DNA of 64,000 bases. Origin: Bacteroidia bacterium. GTDB lineage: Bacteria; Bacteroidota; Bacteroidia; Chitinophagales; Chitinophagaceae. The translations under genes were made by a program, and so were the position numbers. The stretch covers positions 124,001-188,000 of the forward strand of contig JAUIBA010000005.1 in the NCBI GenBank assembly GCA_030427635.1. The letters run 5' to 3'. Positions 36,320-44,257 of this stretch are shown here, one piece after another; positions within the stretch are counted from its first letter, which is position 1, and each line of letters starts with the position of its first letter. A model generated the notes under the pieces. That model ran no database searches, was not told where the DNA came from, and saw nothing but the letters and a program-made list of their open reading frames with translations.

Positions 36320-36892
36320 ATGAGTCCTGAAAAGAAAATTGATGATGTACTAAAGGCGCTAAACAGCGCATACATTAAAAGTATATCAATTATTAAATAC
36401 AAAGATGGAAACATAACAGTGGTTAGCCATCCTGATATAAGCTATAGATATGTATCCATGTCAGATTTATTCATTTCAGTCATGTTTGAGAACTTAAATG
36501 ATGATGAAATCAATCGCGATGTGAGTCTGATTATTGATTTCCTTCTTGACAATGGATTAGTTGGAGTAACTAAAACAAATACGATTCCCGCTAGGGATGA
36601 TAAGTATTACATCACTTGGAAAGGCCGTGTTTTGATTGAAAACGGAGGCTATACTAAAGAGAAAGAGTTGAGAGAGCAAAAAGAACGAATTTCTGAACTA
36701 AAATACAACATGACTATTGCTGGCGCATGGCTAGCTGGTATTGGTTCTATTTTATTAGTCATCATTGAAGTACTCAAAAACGCAAAATGGGTAGTTAGTA
36801 TAGAAGCTGGTACACTTGCAATAATTCTGCTTATGGGTATATTGCTTGGCATTTCGATATGGCAGTTGATACGACCACAATCAAAAAACTAG
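36320..36892 (+). CDS. membrane protein with N-terminal winged-helix-like domain (cargo gene)
   Basis: 190 aa from MSPEKKIDDVL; the longer TTG start at 36290 is unlikely. Residues about 5-110 look like a small alpha/beta or winged-helix domain (RDVSLIIDFLLDNGLVGVTK ... YYITWKGRVLIENGGY). A coiled segment and two membrane helices follow (MTIAGAWLAGIGSILLVIIEVL, LAIILLMGILLGISIWQLI). Opposite in direction to the packaging genes and AT-rich, so an inserted cargo gene; phage defence or exclusion is a possibility only. Confidence 0.72.
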   Translation: MSPEKKIDDVLKALNSAYIKSISIIKYKDGNITVVSHPDISYRYVSMSDLFISVMFENLNDDEINRDVSLIIDFLLDNGLVGVTKTNTIPARDDKYYITWKGRVLIENGGYTKEKELREQKERISELKYNMTIAGAWLAGIGSILLVIIEVLKNAKWVVSIEAGTLAIILLMGILLGISIWQLIRPQSKN

Positions 36893-37368
36893 TATTCTTC
36901 CTCCAGCTCACGATTGATTGCATCAATTTCATCTGGAGATAGCCGTGTATCTAATTGCTGAGGTGTGACCGGTGTAACAGTTGGGTTATCATCATCTTTA
37001 GGTCTGTAGTGTACAGTGGTACCCTCAATGTCTGCTATCAGCTTCTCATACTGCAATATCACCCGCAGCCCTTCCGGTGTGCCTGCAAACTCAGGTTTAA
37101 GGGTTCGTATTCGCATTCTCAATTCCTGAACCTTCTGTTTCCGTTTAACTTCAAGAGTATCATCATCATACTTAACCATCCGCTCCTTTGCCTTTTTTAA
37201 TAGCTCATAAGCATGGCGGTCTGATTTTGCCCAGGCCTTGTCTGTGATATTTTTGATAATAAGAGCCGTAGGCGCTCCATCATATACCCATCCGAGTATA
37301 GCTGTGAGGCGCCGCTCAAACTCGATTTTATCGGGCCTGTTAACCGTTCTCAGTTGTCCATAGGCCAT
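36889..37368 (-). CDS. terS: terminase small subunit (putative)
   Basis: 159 aa. N-terminal HTH-like segment (TAILGWVYDGAPTALIIKNITDKAWAKSDRHAYELLKKAK), then a long charged helix and an acidic end. Position two genes upstream of terL fits. Start codon overlaps the stop of the 97-codon gene before it. Identification is by context and fold pattern. Confidence 0.7.
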   Translation of the reverse strand: MAYGQLRTVNRPDKIEFERRLTAILGWVYDGAPTALIIKNITDKAWAKSDRHAYELLKKAKERMVKYDDDTLEVKRKQKVQELRMRIRTLKPEFAGTPEGLRVILQYEKLIADIEGTTVHYRPKDDDNPTVTPVTPQQLDTRLSPDEIDAINRELEEEY

Positions 37369-37595
37369 TATGGATATATTGTATTGACTATTTCTATCAA
37401 GTCGTTCAGTTCTTCAATACTCGCACGAAGACGTAATGCCTGTAATTCACGCATCTTCTTTACATCATCTGGAATATTATCGATTGGATTGTTATCGAAT
37501 GCAGTAAGAGCCTGAATGCGATTGTTAAGTCTTGACGTAAGCAGATCTTTGATTGGTTGAACAGCCATATTGATAATCTTTATGTTTTCTGACAT
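37368..37595 (-). CDS. small phage protein next to terS
   Basis: 75 aa from MSENIKIINMAVQPIKDLL; a start at 37661 would run through the hairpin cluster margin. Two helices, LRLRASIEELNDLIEIVNTIYP at the end. Ends exactly at the terS start. Confidence 0.58.
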   Translation of the reverse strand: MSENIKIINMAVQPIKDLLTSRLNNRIQALTAFDNNPIDNIPDDVKKMRELQALRLRASIEELNDLIEIVNTIYP

Positions 37596-37642
37596 ACGCC
37601 GGGTTTTAGTCCGGCAAAAATAAGCTTTGTATATCAACCGGT

Positions 37643-37730
37643 ACGGTGGCCCGGAGGCCACCGTGTTCTTTTCAGTGGATTTGTGTCAGGGTGAAAATCC
37701 ACTCAAAAGACCCTCTGCAAGAGAGGTAAA
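37643..37730. other. hairpin cluster beside the terminase genes (candidate cos/pac or RNA structure)
   Basis: Three inverted repeats in under 90 bp: ACGGTGGCC-CGGA-GGCCACCGT (37643-37664), GTGGATTT/AAATCCAC (37675-37702) and CCTCT-GCA-AGAGG. The ends lack a U-run in the leftward sense, so they are not ordinary terminators of the upstream gene. Confidence 0.45.
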
Positions 37731-37756
37731 AAATACAGCTTAACACCCAACAATCG

Positions 37757-39307
37757 TTACTCGTTTATTGTTAAGGCAATATTGGGTTGATATTCATTAT
37801 TATCCAAGGAATCAACGTGTATTTCCTCTGCTTTAATTTCAGGAAACTCCAATTTGATTGCCGCAGGATCACCCTTATAAAACACTAACACATTCTGATG
37901 AGTGCGCCCCGCTTTCCTACTGCTTGAAAACTGCTTATGCACCCTAACAGGCAGGCTACCGGCTACATTCACCAGAATAAGTTCGTTATAATACCTGCAG
38001 CCGGCGTCCTCAAAAGCGTTGATAGTATCCCTTACAAAATTCTTGTAGTATCCCTTACTGTCTCGTATCTCACTTACCACGAAGCACGCGAATCGATTGT
38101 CTTTTAACCGCTTGGCCCACCGTTTAACAATCTCCCTGTAGTTTATCAGGAATTCATCATAGTTCATATTACTCAGGTCTCGGCTATCGTCACTGTATTG
38201 CTCCAGGTCATGATATGGAGGGCAAGAGAACAGGAAGTCAAATAATGTATTATCAGGTAGTATCGTCTCAATATCAAGAGCATCTCCACTGTACCACTTA
38301 ACATATCCTCTTTGTGTTCCCGACAACTGCGGCATATCCTTTAAAGCTATTGCCTGGCTCTCATTTGCTGCCACTTGCTCTGGCCGTAAATCTGTCCCAA
38401 CATAATCCAATCCCAGCAGTGACGCTACTATTCCTCTCACGGAACCACCTGCAAACGGGTCTCCGCATACGGCTGTCGCCGGGCAAAACCAGCGATACAA
38501 CACCTCACAAAGCACCGGGTCAAATATGCTTGCCCCTGAATATATATGCATTCCTCTCTTCTCAGCTTCCGCGAGTATTTCATCCCATGTTGGGTCACGC
38601 TGTAAGAGTACCCTCATCTTATTCCGTAGATTATATACAGCGCCAGACTGCCCGCTTCTCGATATCAATTCGACATCTTCCCTCGTCTCCTGGCTTGCTA
38701 TACCCAGCTGGTGCCACTTCTTTTTCCTTTCCTGCCAATACCCCTGTCTGGTATCAAGTATACTGAAAGGTGGAACTATATAACGGTCTTTTAGCGATAC
38801 GTGCGCTATGTCGGCAATGTCTTTTGAATCTTCACCTGTTGTCAGAGCCGCAAAGCCGTACATATCAAACTCAGACAGTTCAATATCAAAGCGGATTTCA
38901 TCCATAGAGATGTTAAATACATCCATGAAGTCTGTTAACCCATCATTAGTAACATTCGCATATATAGACGAATACACTAACACCAGTTTTGCAGCCTCTT
39001 TCTTGTTGTTACATCTGATGAACGTTGCGGGCAATTCGTCTGGTACTGGTATCCCCTCCTCTATCAACTCCGTAAGCATCATTGTCCTGTGCTTCCCATC
39101 CAGGCAATATATGTTCTCACCATCCTGCCAAACATAGAAAGGCTGGCTGAACTGATTCTCAATTATGGAACGTTTTAGCTTCTGCCGCCTTGTCTCAGAT
39201 AATTGCTTGAAGTTATCTGATTGCAGGAATTGCAATTTTCTCCAACTAACAGGAGATGTGCCTATTACACGAGATGATAAGGTTGGGTGTTTGGTTGTCG
39301 TTTCCAT
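37757..39307 (-). CDS. ParB-domain / DNA methyltransferase fusion
   Basis: 516 aa. Residues about 1-170 are a ParB-like nuclease domain (SIIENQFSQPFYVWQDGENIYCLDGKHRTMMLTELI). The C-terminal part is a SAM-dependent DNA methyltransferase: motif I DPFAGGSVRG and motif IV SCPPYHD (an adenine or N4-cytosine type (S/N/D)PPY). Phages use such proteins to modify their DNA against restriction. It has its own late-type promoter. No cognate endonuclease next to it. Confidence 0.86.
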   Translation of the reverse strand: METTTKHPTLSSRVIGTSPVSWRKLQFLQSDNFKQLSETRRQKLKRSIIENQFSQPFYVWQDGENIYCLDGKHRTMMLTELIEEGIPVPDELPATFIRCNNKKEAAKLVLVYSSIYANVTNDGLTDFMDVFNISMDEIRFDIELSEFDMYGFAALTTGEDSKDIADIAHVSLKDRYIVPPFSILDTRQGYWQERKKKWHQLGIASQETREDVELISRSGQSGAVYNLRNKMRVLLQRDPTWDEILAEAEKRGMHIYSGASIFDPVLCEVLYRWFCPATAVCGDPFAGGSVRGIVASLLGLDYVGTDLRPEQVAANESQAIALKDMPQLSGTQRGYVKWYSGDALDIETILPDNTLFDFLFSCPPYHDLEQYSDDSRDLSNMNYDEFLINYREIVKRWAKRLKDNRFACFVVSEIRDSKGYYKNFVRDTINAFEDAGCRYYNELILVNVAGSLPVRVHKQFSSSRKAGRTHQNVLVFYKGDPAAIKLEFPEIKAEEIHVDSLDNNEYQPNIALTINE

Positions 39308-39329
39308 GTTTTACTGAGCTTTACTGAAC

Positions 39330-39375
39330 CAAAAGTAGGCTTAGCCAAAGGGTTATGGGACATGTTATACTTTAC
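39330..39375 (-). promoter_or_regulatory. promoter of the ParB-methyltransferase gene
   Basis: Motif GTTATACTTTAC at 39364-39375, 26 bp, minus-strand TACTTTTG at 39330-39337. Predicted leader about 18 nt. Confidence 0.75.
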
Positions 39376-39614
39376 CCAGCAGGCCACACAATACAAAGCA
39401 TTAAATTCATACTATTTCTGGCATGATACACCCCCAGACCCCCTCGTTAACTGATTACTTCAGGCCGTACAGCTTCAACTGCATACGTCATTGTATTACC
39501 GGTAGTTTTACTCTTGCATCTACTGATATCCAGTTGCCAACCGGGCAGCAGATTTAAATCAGATTGGCCTCTCTTCTGTCTTCCTGTTGACGTTACCAGT
39601 AAGTGGTAGTAACA
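39376..39614 (-). ncRNA. possible untranslated phage transcript
   Basis: Leftward of the promoter at 39615-39660 about 230 bp contain no ORF longer than 14 codons on the minus strand before the next promoter. Either a small RNA or a long leader reading through to the methyltransferase gene. Confidence 0.35.
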
Positions 39615-39660
39615 CGAAGGTATTTTGTGGTAATTGCATCTGATTTCTTCTATACTTTAC
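39615..39660 (-). promoter_or_regulatory. sixth copy of the late promoter architecture
   Basis: Motif TCTATACTTTAC at 39649-39660, 26 bp, minus-strand TACCTTCG at 39615-39622 (one mismatch to TAnnTTTG). Confidence 0.55.
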
Positions 39661-39711
39661 CGTTTCCCCGTCACTTCTCGACATATATACTATTTCAGGT
39701 AACTTTACCCA

Positions 39712-39978
39712 ATGGCAGAGCGGTTATACAGTATTGTTACTTCTCAGGGAGAATGGACCTGCAGAGTGTTGCCTGTGTGGGTTCTCGGTACCCTCAGCTA
39801 CACCTGCTCCATCATCCCGCCTGTTCACTTCCCCGGTGATGCGGTTCTGCTGCTCAATATGTCTTATGATGCAGATATTGACCGTTTATGCTTCAATAAT
39901 GACGCTCCCCGGCCATCATATGACATTTCTGAGCTGGAGTATATGCTTGGCACTGCTATCCACAGCGGTAATCTTTAG
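39712..39978 (+). CDS. small phage protein of unknown function
   Basis: 88 aa, first of three small rightward genes. Contains GEWTCRVLPVWVLGTLSYTC and a C-terminal YDISELEYMLGTAIHSGNL helix. Not recognised; a second overlapping frame (39734-39988) gives a less protein-like sequence. Confidence 0.5.
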   Translation: MAERLYSIVTSQGEWTCRVLPVWVLGTLSYTCSIIPPVHFPGDAVLLLNMSYDADIDRLCFNNDAPRPSYDISELEYMLGTAIHSGNL

Positions 39979-40121
39979 GCCGGGTTAGGAAGATATCCAC
40001 AAATTTCCTGTTGTTGATTATCGTAATACTGTCGGTTAATAATTTCGGGGTGTTATGGGGGATAATAGCAGATACTTTCGCGGTACGGGTGCCTTTATGG
40101 GGGCATTTGAAGATATGGATT

Positions 40122-40379
40122 ATGGATTATGGCTTGCATATCACTGATATAATCAGCCGTCACGTTATCAGTGCCATCCTGCACATGGCGCACTGTCAGG
40201 GAAAGATTTCAGACACTCATGGTATGTCGCTGGCTGACTTTGTTGCCGTCAATTATAAGTTTATTGATGCATTTGGCCACGCATTTCATCGCAAGCATAA
40301 GTTTGTCATTCAGAAGTACATGGTTAAAGCCGGCATTGAGGACTTTATAGAGCGCATGGTCTTTCTTCACACACATTAA
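40122..40379 (+). CDS. small phage protein of unknown function
   Basis: 85 aa from MDYGLHITDIISRHV; an upstream TTG start at 40011 would add 37 residues. Helical; DFVAVNYKFIDAFGHAFHRKHKFVIQKYMVKAGIEDFIERM is His- and Lys-rich. Spaced closely with the genes either side on the same strand. Confidence 0.5.
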   Translation: MDYGLHITDIISRHVISAILHMAHCQGKISDTHGMSLADFVAVNYKFIDAFGHAFHRKHKFVIQKYMVKAGIEDFIERMVFLHTH

Positions 40380-40391
40380 ATCTCTGGAGCT

Positions 40392-40628
40392 ATGATAATA
40401 ATACCTTGGGAAGAGAAGTCCAGCACTTTGGCTGTTTGTATTGTGGGTGAGTATGAGTTGCGCCGCAGGGGGAGCTGTGAGCCATACCGGTATGAATTTT
40501 GGCGCAATGGTGTTCTTCAGGACAATACCCTTCACTATTTTGATTCCCTCCGTACCTATGTATTCATGCGCGAGCAGACGCGGAAGCGTGATTTATTCTT
40601 TCGCCCGCCATGGCGCAATAATCAATAA
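40392..40628 (+). CDS. small phage protein of unknown function
   Basis: 78 aa: MIIIPWEEKSSTLAVCIVGE, then aromatic and Arg-rich stretches (CEPYRYEFWRNGVLQDN, QTRKRDLFFRPPWRNNQ). Last of the three rightward genes and followed by a hairpin. No family recognised. Confidence 0.52.
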   Translation: MIIIPWEEKSSTLAVCIVGEYELRRRGSCEPYRYEFWRNGVLQDNTLHYFDSLRTYVFMREQTRKRDLFFRPPWRNNQ

Positions 40629-40635
40629 AAGAAAA

Positions 40636-40657
40636 GGGCCCCTGAGAACAGGAGCCC
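40636..40657. terminator. hairpin between convergent small genes
   Basis: GGGC-C-CCTG / CAGG-A-GCCC, loop AGAA, one mismatch. Read leftward it is followed by TTTTCTTTT, so it should stop the transcript of the 75-aa gene to its right. Confidence 0.65.
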
Positions 40658-40739
40658 AAACCATTACTATCTATGACACCACAAATGTATTTCAGCTATG
40701 TGGTGTTATACGAATTTTGTGGATATCTTCTGATTCTAG

Positions 40740-40967
40740 CTACACTTCCGGAGGAAACAAGATTTTGTCTATTCTGTCTAGTTCTTCATTCCGTAGGCTT
40801 TCTGTCAAATACTGCCATTCAATATTTTCTTTACGTGGCACTACAAATACAATTTTATACCCCTCATAGTGATAGGAAACAATTTCGTCAAGATTCACTG
40901 GAGGGTTTTTAATCTTTACATAGTCGCGATATAGTCCCCTGTAGTCGGGTTTTATCCAATTTGCCAT
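40740..40967 (-). CDS. small phage protein of unknown function
   Basis: 75 aa, charged: MANWIKPDYRGLYRDYVKIK, then YHYEGYKIVFVVPRKENIEWQYL. Compact alpha/beta pattern. Followed by a leftward terminator, so it may end the early transcript. Confidence 0.58.
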   Translation of the reverse strand: MANWIKPDYRGLYRDYVKIKNPPVNLDEIVSYHYEGYKIVFVVPRKENIEWQYLTESLRNEELDRIDKILFPPEV

Positions 40968-41007
40968 AGCTTGTATTTTCCTCTAATGTACTAAAATTTC
41001 CATATCA

Positions 41008-41337
41008 CTAAATCACCTCATTTACCTCTCCCAGTCCGGTTGATGCCGGCCCATACACCCCACACCCTTTGCTTTCATACTCCACAGCAGTTTTCAGGTA
41101 GCCGTTACACACATCACATACCACCTCCCCGGTAGTGGTGTCAGCAAAGGTTACTGGTATCTTTCCGGTCGGCAGCGGGTTCACCTCTATGGTAGCAGGT
41201 ACGCACTTGGGGCAGTCGTATATCAGTACATCCTCCTGCTGCATGGTGGTGATCACTTCGCTGAGTGTTATATCTCCGTAGGCATCTATCGCCTCTTTCA
41301 GGTCCCATGGCCTGAGTCTTGTAATTTCTTGATTCAT
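41008..41337 (-). CDS. small four-cysteine (zinc-binding) phage protein
   Basis: 109 aa. YDCPKCVPATIE and VVCDVCNGYLK form two CxxC pairs, similar in pattern to the zinc protein in front of terL. N-terminal helix (DLKEAIDAYGDITLSEVITTMQQ). Function unknown; may bind nucleic acid or protein. Confidence 0.6.
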   Translation of the reverse strand: MNQEITRLRPWDLKEAIDAYGDITLSEVITTMQQEDVLIYDCPKCVPATIEVNPLPTGKIPVTFADTTTGEVVCDVCNGYLKTAVEYESKGCGVYGPASTGLGEVNEVI

Positions 41338-41356
41338 TGTATTGTATATTTATGAT

Positions 41357-41830
41357 ATGATATCTGAAAAAGTTCAAGAGTATATCCTCGATGCATTTGC
41401 GAAAACGCATAACCGACATTTCATCATAATAATTGCGGTTAATATCATTACCGTATGGTGTCTATGGTATTTGGCCATTTTTCTTTTATCACCTTCTACC
41501 TACTATAACACAACATTTTTTATTCAATTCATATTTTCATTTGTATTAACGGTTGGCTGGTTATACATATCTATTATAGACGATATAACTACAGATATCT
41601 CAAACATTATTACAACTGCTTTTATCTCATCATTAATGGCAGTATTTCGATTAGGCTTGATGCTAGCATTATATTCAAGTTTTGATCGATTTTTTTTACT
41701 CCCATTGGGACTTGACAAAACTGTTCACTCTATAGTTGGCATTCAATTCAGAATTTTTGCTTTTGGCTTATATTTAATTTATGGAATTCAGGCTCTATAT
41801 CGTTTTTATAAAAGGTCGCGTATAAACTAA
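41357..41830 (+). CDS. four-helix membrane protein (cargo gene)
   Basis: 157 aa from MISEKVQEYIL; the start at 41342 is a TTG and less likely. Hydrophobic helices: FIIIIAVNIITVWCLWYLAIFLL, FIQFIFSFVLTVGWLYISII, IITTAFISSLMAVFRLGLMLAL and IFAFGLYLIYGIQAL. AT-rich, rightward inside leftward genes. Typical of lysogeny cargo; function unknown. Confidence 0.7.
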   Translation: MISEKVQEYILDAFAKTHNRHFIIIIAVNIITVWCLWYLAIFLLSPSTYYNTTFFIQFIFSFVLTVGWLYISIIDDITTDISNIITTAFISSLMAVFRLGLMLALYSSFDRFFLLPLGLDKTVHSIVGIQFRIFAFGLYLIYGIQALYRFYKRSRIN

Positions 41831-41849
41831 TAACAAACAATACAGTTAA

Positions 41850-42296
41850 TTAGCGATTTGATTCAGGCAATACCATATCAATCGTAAACTCTTTATAATT
41901 CCTACTCGTGTATCGGTACACCTTCCAGCCCATAGATGCCGCGAGGTTATACTTGGTACAGTTGGCAGCATAGCCGGCTTTTGTTTGATGTCCGCCCTTC
42001 TTTCCTGTAGCTACCAGCCCTTCGTACTCCACGGCTATCATAAGCTCAGGGAATGCTATATCAAACTTGAATCGGCGTTCTGGGTGAAACCTGTATTCAG
42101 TCTGGTAAGATATCCCTGCATCGTCCAGCAGTTTCAGTATGTCGTTTATCCGGTTGGCTCCCTTCGGTTTGGCTGCAGGTAGTTTCTGCTGGTCGGGTTT
42201 CGGTCCCGGTTTATTGCCCACGTCCTTCCATCCCCGTAGCTTTCCATCGGCTACCATCTTGTCAAGGTCTTTGGGCGATATGTTCCAGCGGCTCAT
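41850..42296 (-). CDS. phage endonuclease-like protein (PD-(D/E)XK / VRR-NUC-like)
   Basis: 148 aa. The C-terminal half FKFDIAFPELMIAVEYEGLVATGKKGGHQTKAGYAANCTKYN has the D...ExE pattern and GGHQ motif of small phage nucleases related to VRR-NUC or Holliday-junction resolvases. The N-terminal part is basic and could bind DNA. Start overlaps the next gene's stop by 4 nt. Confidence 0.68.
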   Translation of the reverse strand: MSRWNISPKDLDKMVADGKLRGWKDVGNKPGPKPDQQKLPAAKPKGANRINDILKLLDDAGISYQTEYRFHPERRFKFDIAFPELMIAVEYEGLVATGKKGGHQTKAGYAANCTKYNLAASMGWKVYRYTSRNYKEFTIDMVLPESNR

Positions 42297-42955
42297 TGGC
42301 TATCAGGCTTGACGTAGATGAATTTGCCATCCCGGTACTCTATGTTTTTTATCACTCCCGTTCTCACATACTTCATGGCAGCAGCTTTGAACAGGGATAG
42401 GGTACGGTAATGGTTATAATCCACATTCTTGTAGCACTCGGCAGGCGTTACACCCACATCTCTCCACCTCATACACTCCTGCGTAAACAGTTCAACCCAA
42501 TAACCCCACGACGTTACCCGGTTGGTCTGGCTACCAGCCTCGCTCCGTTTCATATAGTCGTGCAGCTTGACGGGTAAGGCTTTCCTGTTGAGCGCAGGCC
42601 TTACCCATTCGGTTATCTGTCCTTTGTTCCCCCTACCACCTACCTCCCGGTAGCCCAGAATTCCTATGCCGTGTTGCTTACATATGGACTCTGCCAAACT
42701 ATGTGGGCGATACTTAACAGGTACCGCTATATACGTCCAATGAAACGATGGTCGCTGGTTGATGGCCTGCTGTATCACATCGAAATTCAGCGCGCACTTC
42801 ACCTCTATCCCTACGCGCAATCCGGACTCATACCCCATAACCTGTATGCCGTCCACTACTATGTCAATGATACCTCCACGGGTGGGCACTTCTTTGTATA
42901 TGTCAAAATCAGCGAAGTAATCAATGAATTTTAATGCCAAATCTGCCTCTTTCAT
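42293..42955 (-). CDS. restriction-endonuclease-fold phage protein
   Basis: 220 aa. VPTRGGIIDIVVDG ... VGIEVK in the first 55 residues gives the D-(x)n-E-x-K core of PD-(D/E)XK nucleases. The remainder includes a wing-like region (SLFKAAAMKYVRTGVI). Probably processes or repairs phage DNA, or binds it. Overlaps the downstream nuclease gene. Confidence 0.65.
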   Translation of the reverse strand: MKEADLALKFIDYFADFDIYKEVPTRGGIIDIVVDGIQVMGYESGLRVGIEVKCALNFDVIQQAINQRPSFHWTYIAVPVKYRPHSLAESICKQHGIGILGYREVGGRGNKGQITEWVRPALNRKALPVKLHDYMKRSEAGSQTNRVTSWGYWVELFTQECMRWRDVGVTPAECYKNVDYNHYRTLSLFKAAAMKYVRTGVIKNIEYRDGKFIYVKPDSQ

Positions 42956-43005
42956 GTCCTATTTTATATTGTTACGTATATTCGATATGTTCCAGCGGGT
43001 GGACA

Positions 43006-43707
43006 TTAATCGTTTTTAACGATTTTAATTGGTGCGATAATCTCATTTAGCTTGCCCTTATACTTAGCCATCTCCTCTTTAGGTGTTCTCAGTGGCATAA
43101 GCAGCATCATAATATCATGAGCATATATTATGGCGCTTATGCCCGCGCCGCTACGTACCCATCGCATAGGAGCATTTACAGCCATACACACCCGCGCCGC
43201 CGCCAGTATGCTATTAGGGTTATGATACACACCGTCTACCAGTACCACACTCCCATTATGTCCCGCCTCATCATCCATATCTGGTATACGTATCATATTC
43301 CCCTCATATTCACCATTACCAGTGCCATCGCACCTATCACAGTCTCGGCTACGCCCACTTTTAGTGTACAGATCACCATCCCCCTCACACCTGTCACACA
43401 GAGTATATACGTCTTCATATGGCAGCAGCAATATCTCATCATACAGCCATTGGGCATCTGTCTCAAAGAGCGCTACATCCTTATTATGCTCCGGTATTAC
43501 ACTACGGTATTCAGGATATAACTTGGAGCGAGTCTCATACAAAGTAGAATTTACATACCCTCTCGGTGCTACTATCAGCTTTATCCCATCGGTAGCTACC
43601 ACTACATCATTATCATACACCGGCACATCTATTTTCCGATGCTTATTATATGACCCCGTACCCGCAAAGGCTTGAACCTCATTATTTATAAACTTTACAA
43701 TATTCAT
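43006..43707 (-). CDS. sliding-clamp-like protein with inserted zinc knuckle (putative)
   Basis: 233 aa. The segments VVVATDGIKLIVAPRGY and KLYPEYRSVIPEH resemble two conserved motifs of the DNA polymerase III beta clamp (ATDGHRL and FPDYRRVIP). Between there and the C-terminus is a DnaJ-like insert with CDRCEGDG and CDRCDGTG. Could be a phage clamp or clamp mimic; the match is by eye over two short motifs. Confidence 0.5.
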   Translation of the reverse strand: MNIVKFINNEVQAFAGTGSYNKHRKIDVPVYDNDVVVATDGIKLIVAPRGYVNSTLYETRSKLYPEYRSVIPEHNKDVALFETDAQWLYDEILLLPYEDVYTLCDRCEGDGDLYTKSGRSRDCDRCDGTGNGEYEGNMIRIPDMDDEAGHNGSVVLVDGVYHNPNSILAAARVCMAVNAPMRWVRSGAGISAIIYAHDIMMLLMPLRTPKEEMAKYKGKLNEIIAPIKIVKND

Positions 43708-43727
43708 AATGCTGGTAATTTTATTTG

Positions 43728-44144
43728 TTACTTTTCTTTCAGGTTCTTCTTTTCCAATATTTGCCCGTGTTCAATGATGAACACATCCCTATCCGTAGGC
43801 GCTCCCCACTCTGGCCGGCCACGCCCTATGCGTATACCTTTACACTCAATGTCCAGTGTGGGCCTGTTAGCTCCGTAGCCATTCACCAGGCGGGTAATGT
43901 CAAATTTCCGCAGTTTACAGAAATAGGTTTTTATCACATCAGCAGCTTTATGCCCGCTATTGATGTCATCCAGTATATCCTCTGCTACTTTTTTCCACTC
44001 ATCCGGCTCTTCCATTGGCATATCTGAGTAGTCAAGAAGCCTCCTCAGCCAATACAGAGATATCTCTCTATACTCTTCCGTTTTCTCTCCTGTTACCGTC
44101 TTACTGAACCATGGTTCAGATATCGGCAGGTGTAGTATGTTCAT
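43728..44144 (-). CDS. ASCH-domain protein
   Basis: 138 aa. The N-terminus NILHLPISEPWFSKTVTGEKTEEYRE matches the ASCH (PUA-like) signature, GxKTxEYR. ASCH proteins bind RNA or modified nucleosides. Coupled by a 1-nt overlap to the 37-aa gene upstream. Confidence 0.8.
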   Translation of the reverse strand: MNILHLPISEPWFSKTVTGEKTEEYREISLYWLRRLLDYSDMPMEEPDEWKKVAEDILDDINSGHKAADVIKTYFCKLRKFDITRLVNGYGANRPTLDIECKGIRIGRGRPEWGAPTDRDVFIIEHGQILEKKNLKEK

Positions 44145-44257
44145 TATTCTTCGGTTATTACGTTTACAATTATTGTTACTATAAGGTTCAGGTCACTTCC
44201 TTTCAGCCGATACATTAGCTTTCGCAGGTCTTTTGCACATGCAAAGTCCTCACGCAT
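44144..44257 (-). CDS. 37-aa phage protein
   Basis: MREDFACAKDLRKLMYRLKG followed by SDLNLIVTIIVNVITEE. Its ATG (44257) overlaps the DUF3127 gene stop by 8 nt and its TAA shares a base with the ASCH ATG (TAATG). This exact fit between two genes argues for a real, translationally coupled gene. Function unknown. Confidence 0.6.
   Translation of the reverse strand: MREDFACAKDLRKLMYRLKGSDLNLIVTIIVNVITEE

Noticed and set aside
39690-39705. GGTAACTTTACC ahead of the 88-aa gene as a member of the late motif
   Set aside because: It differs in the conserved TATAC part and has no correctly spaced -7 box; similarity is short.
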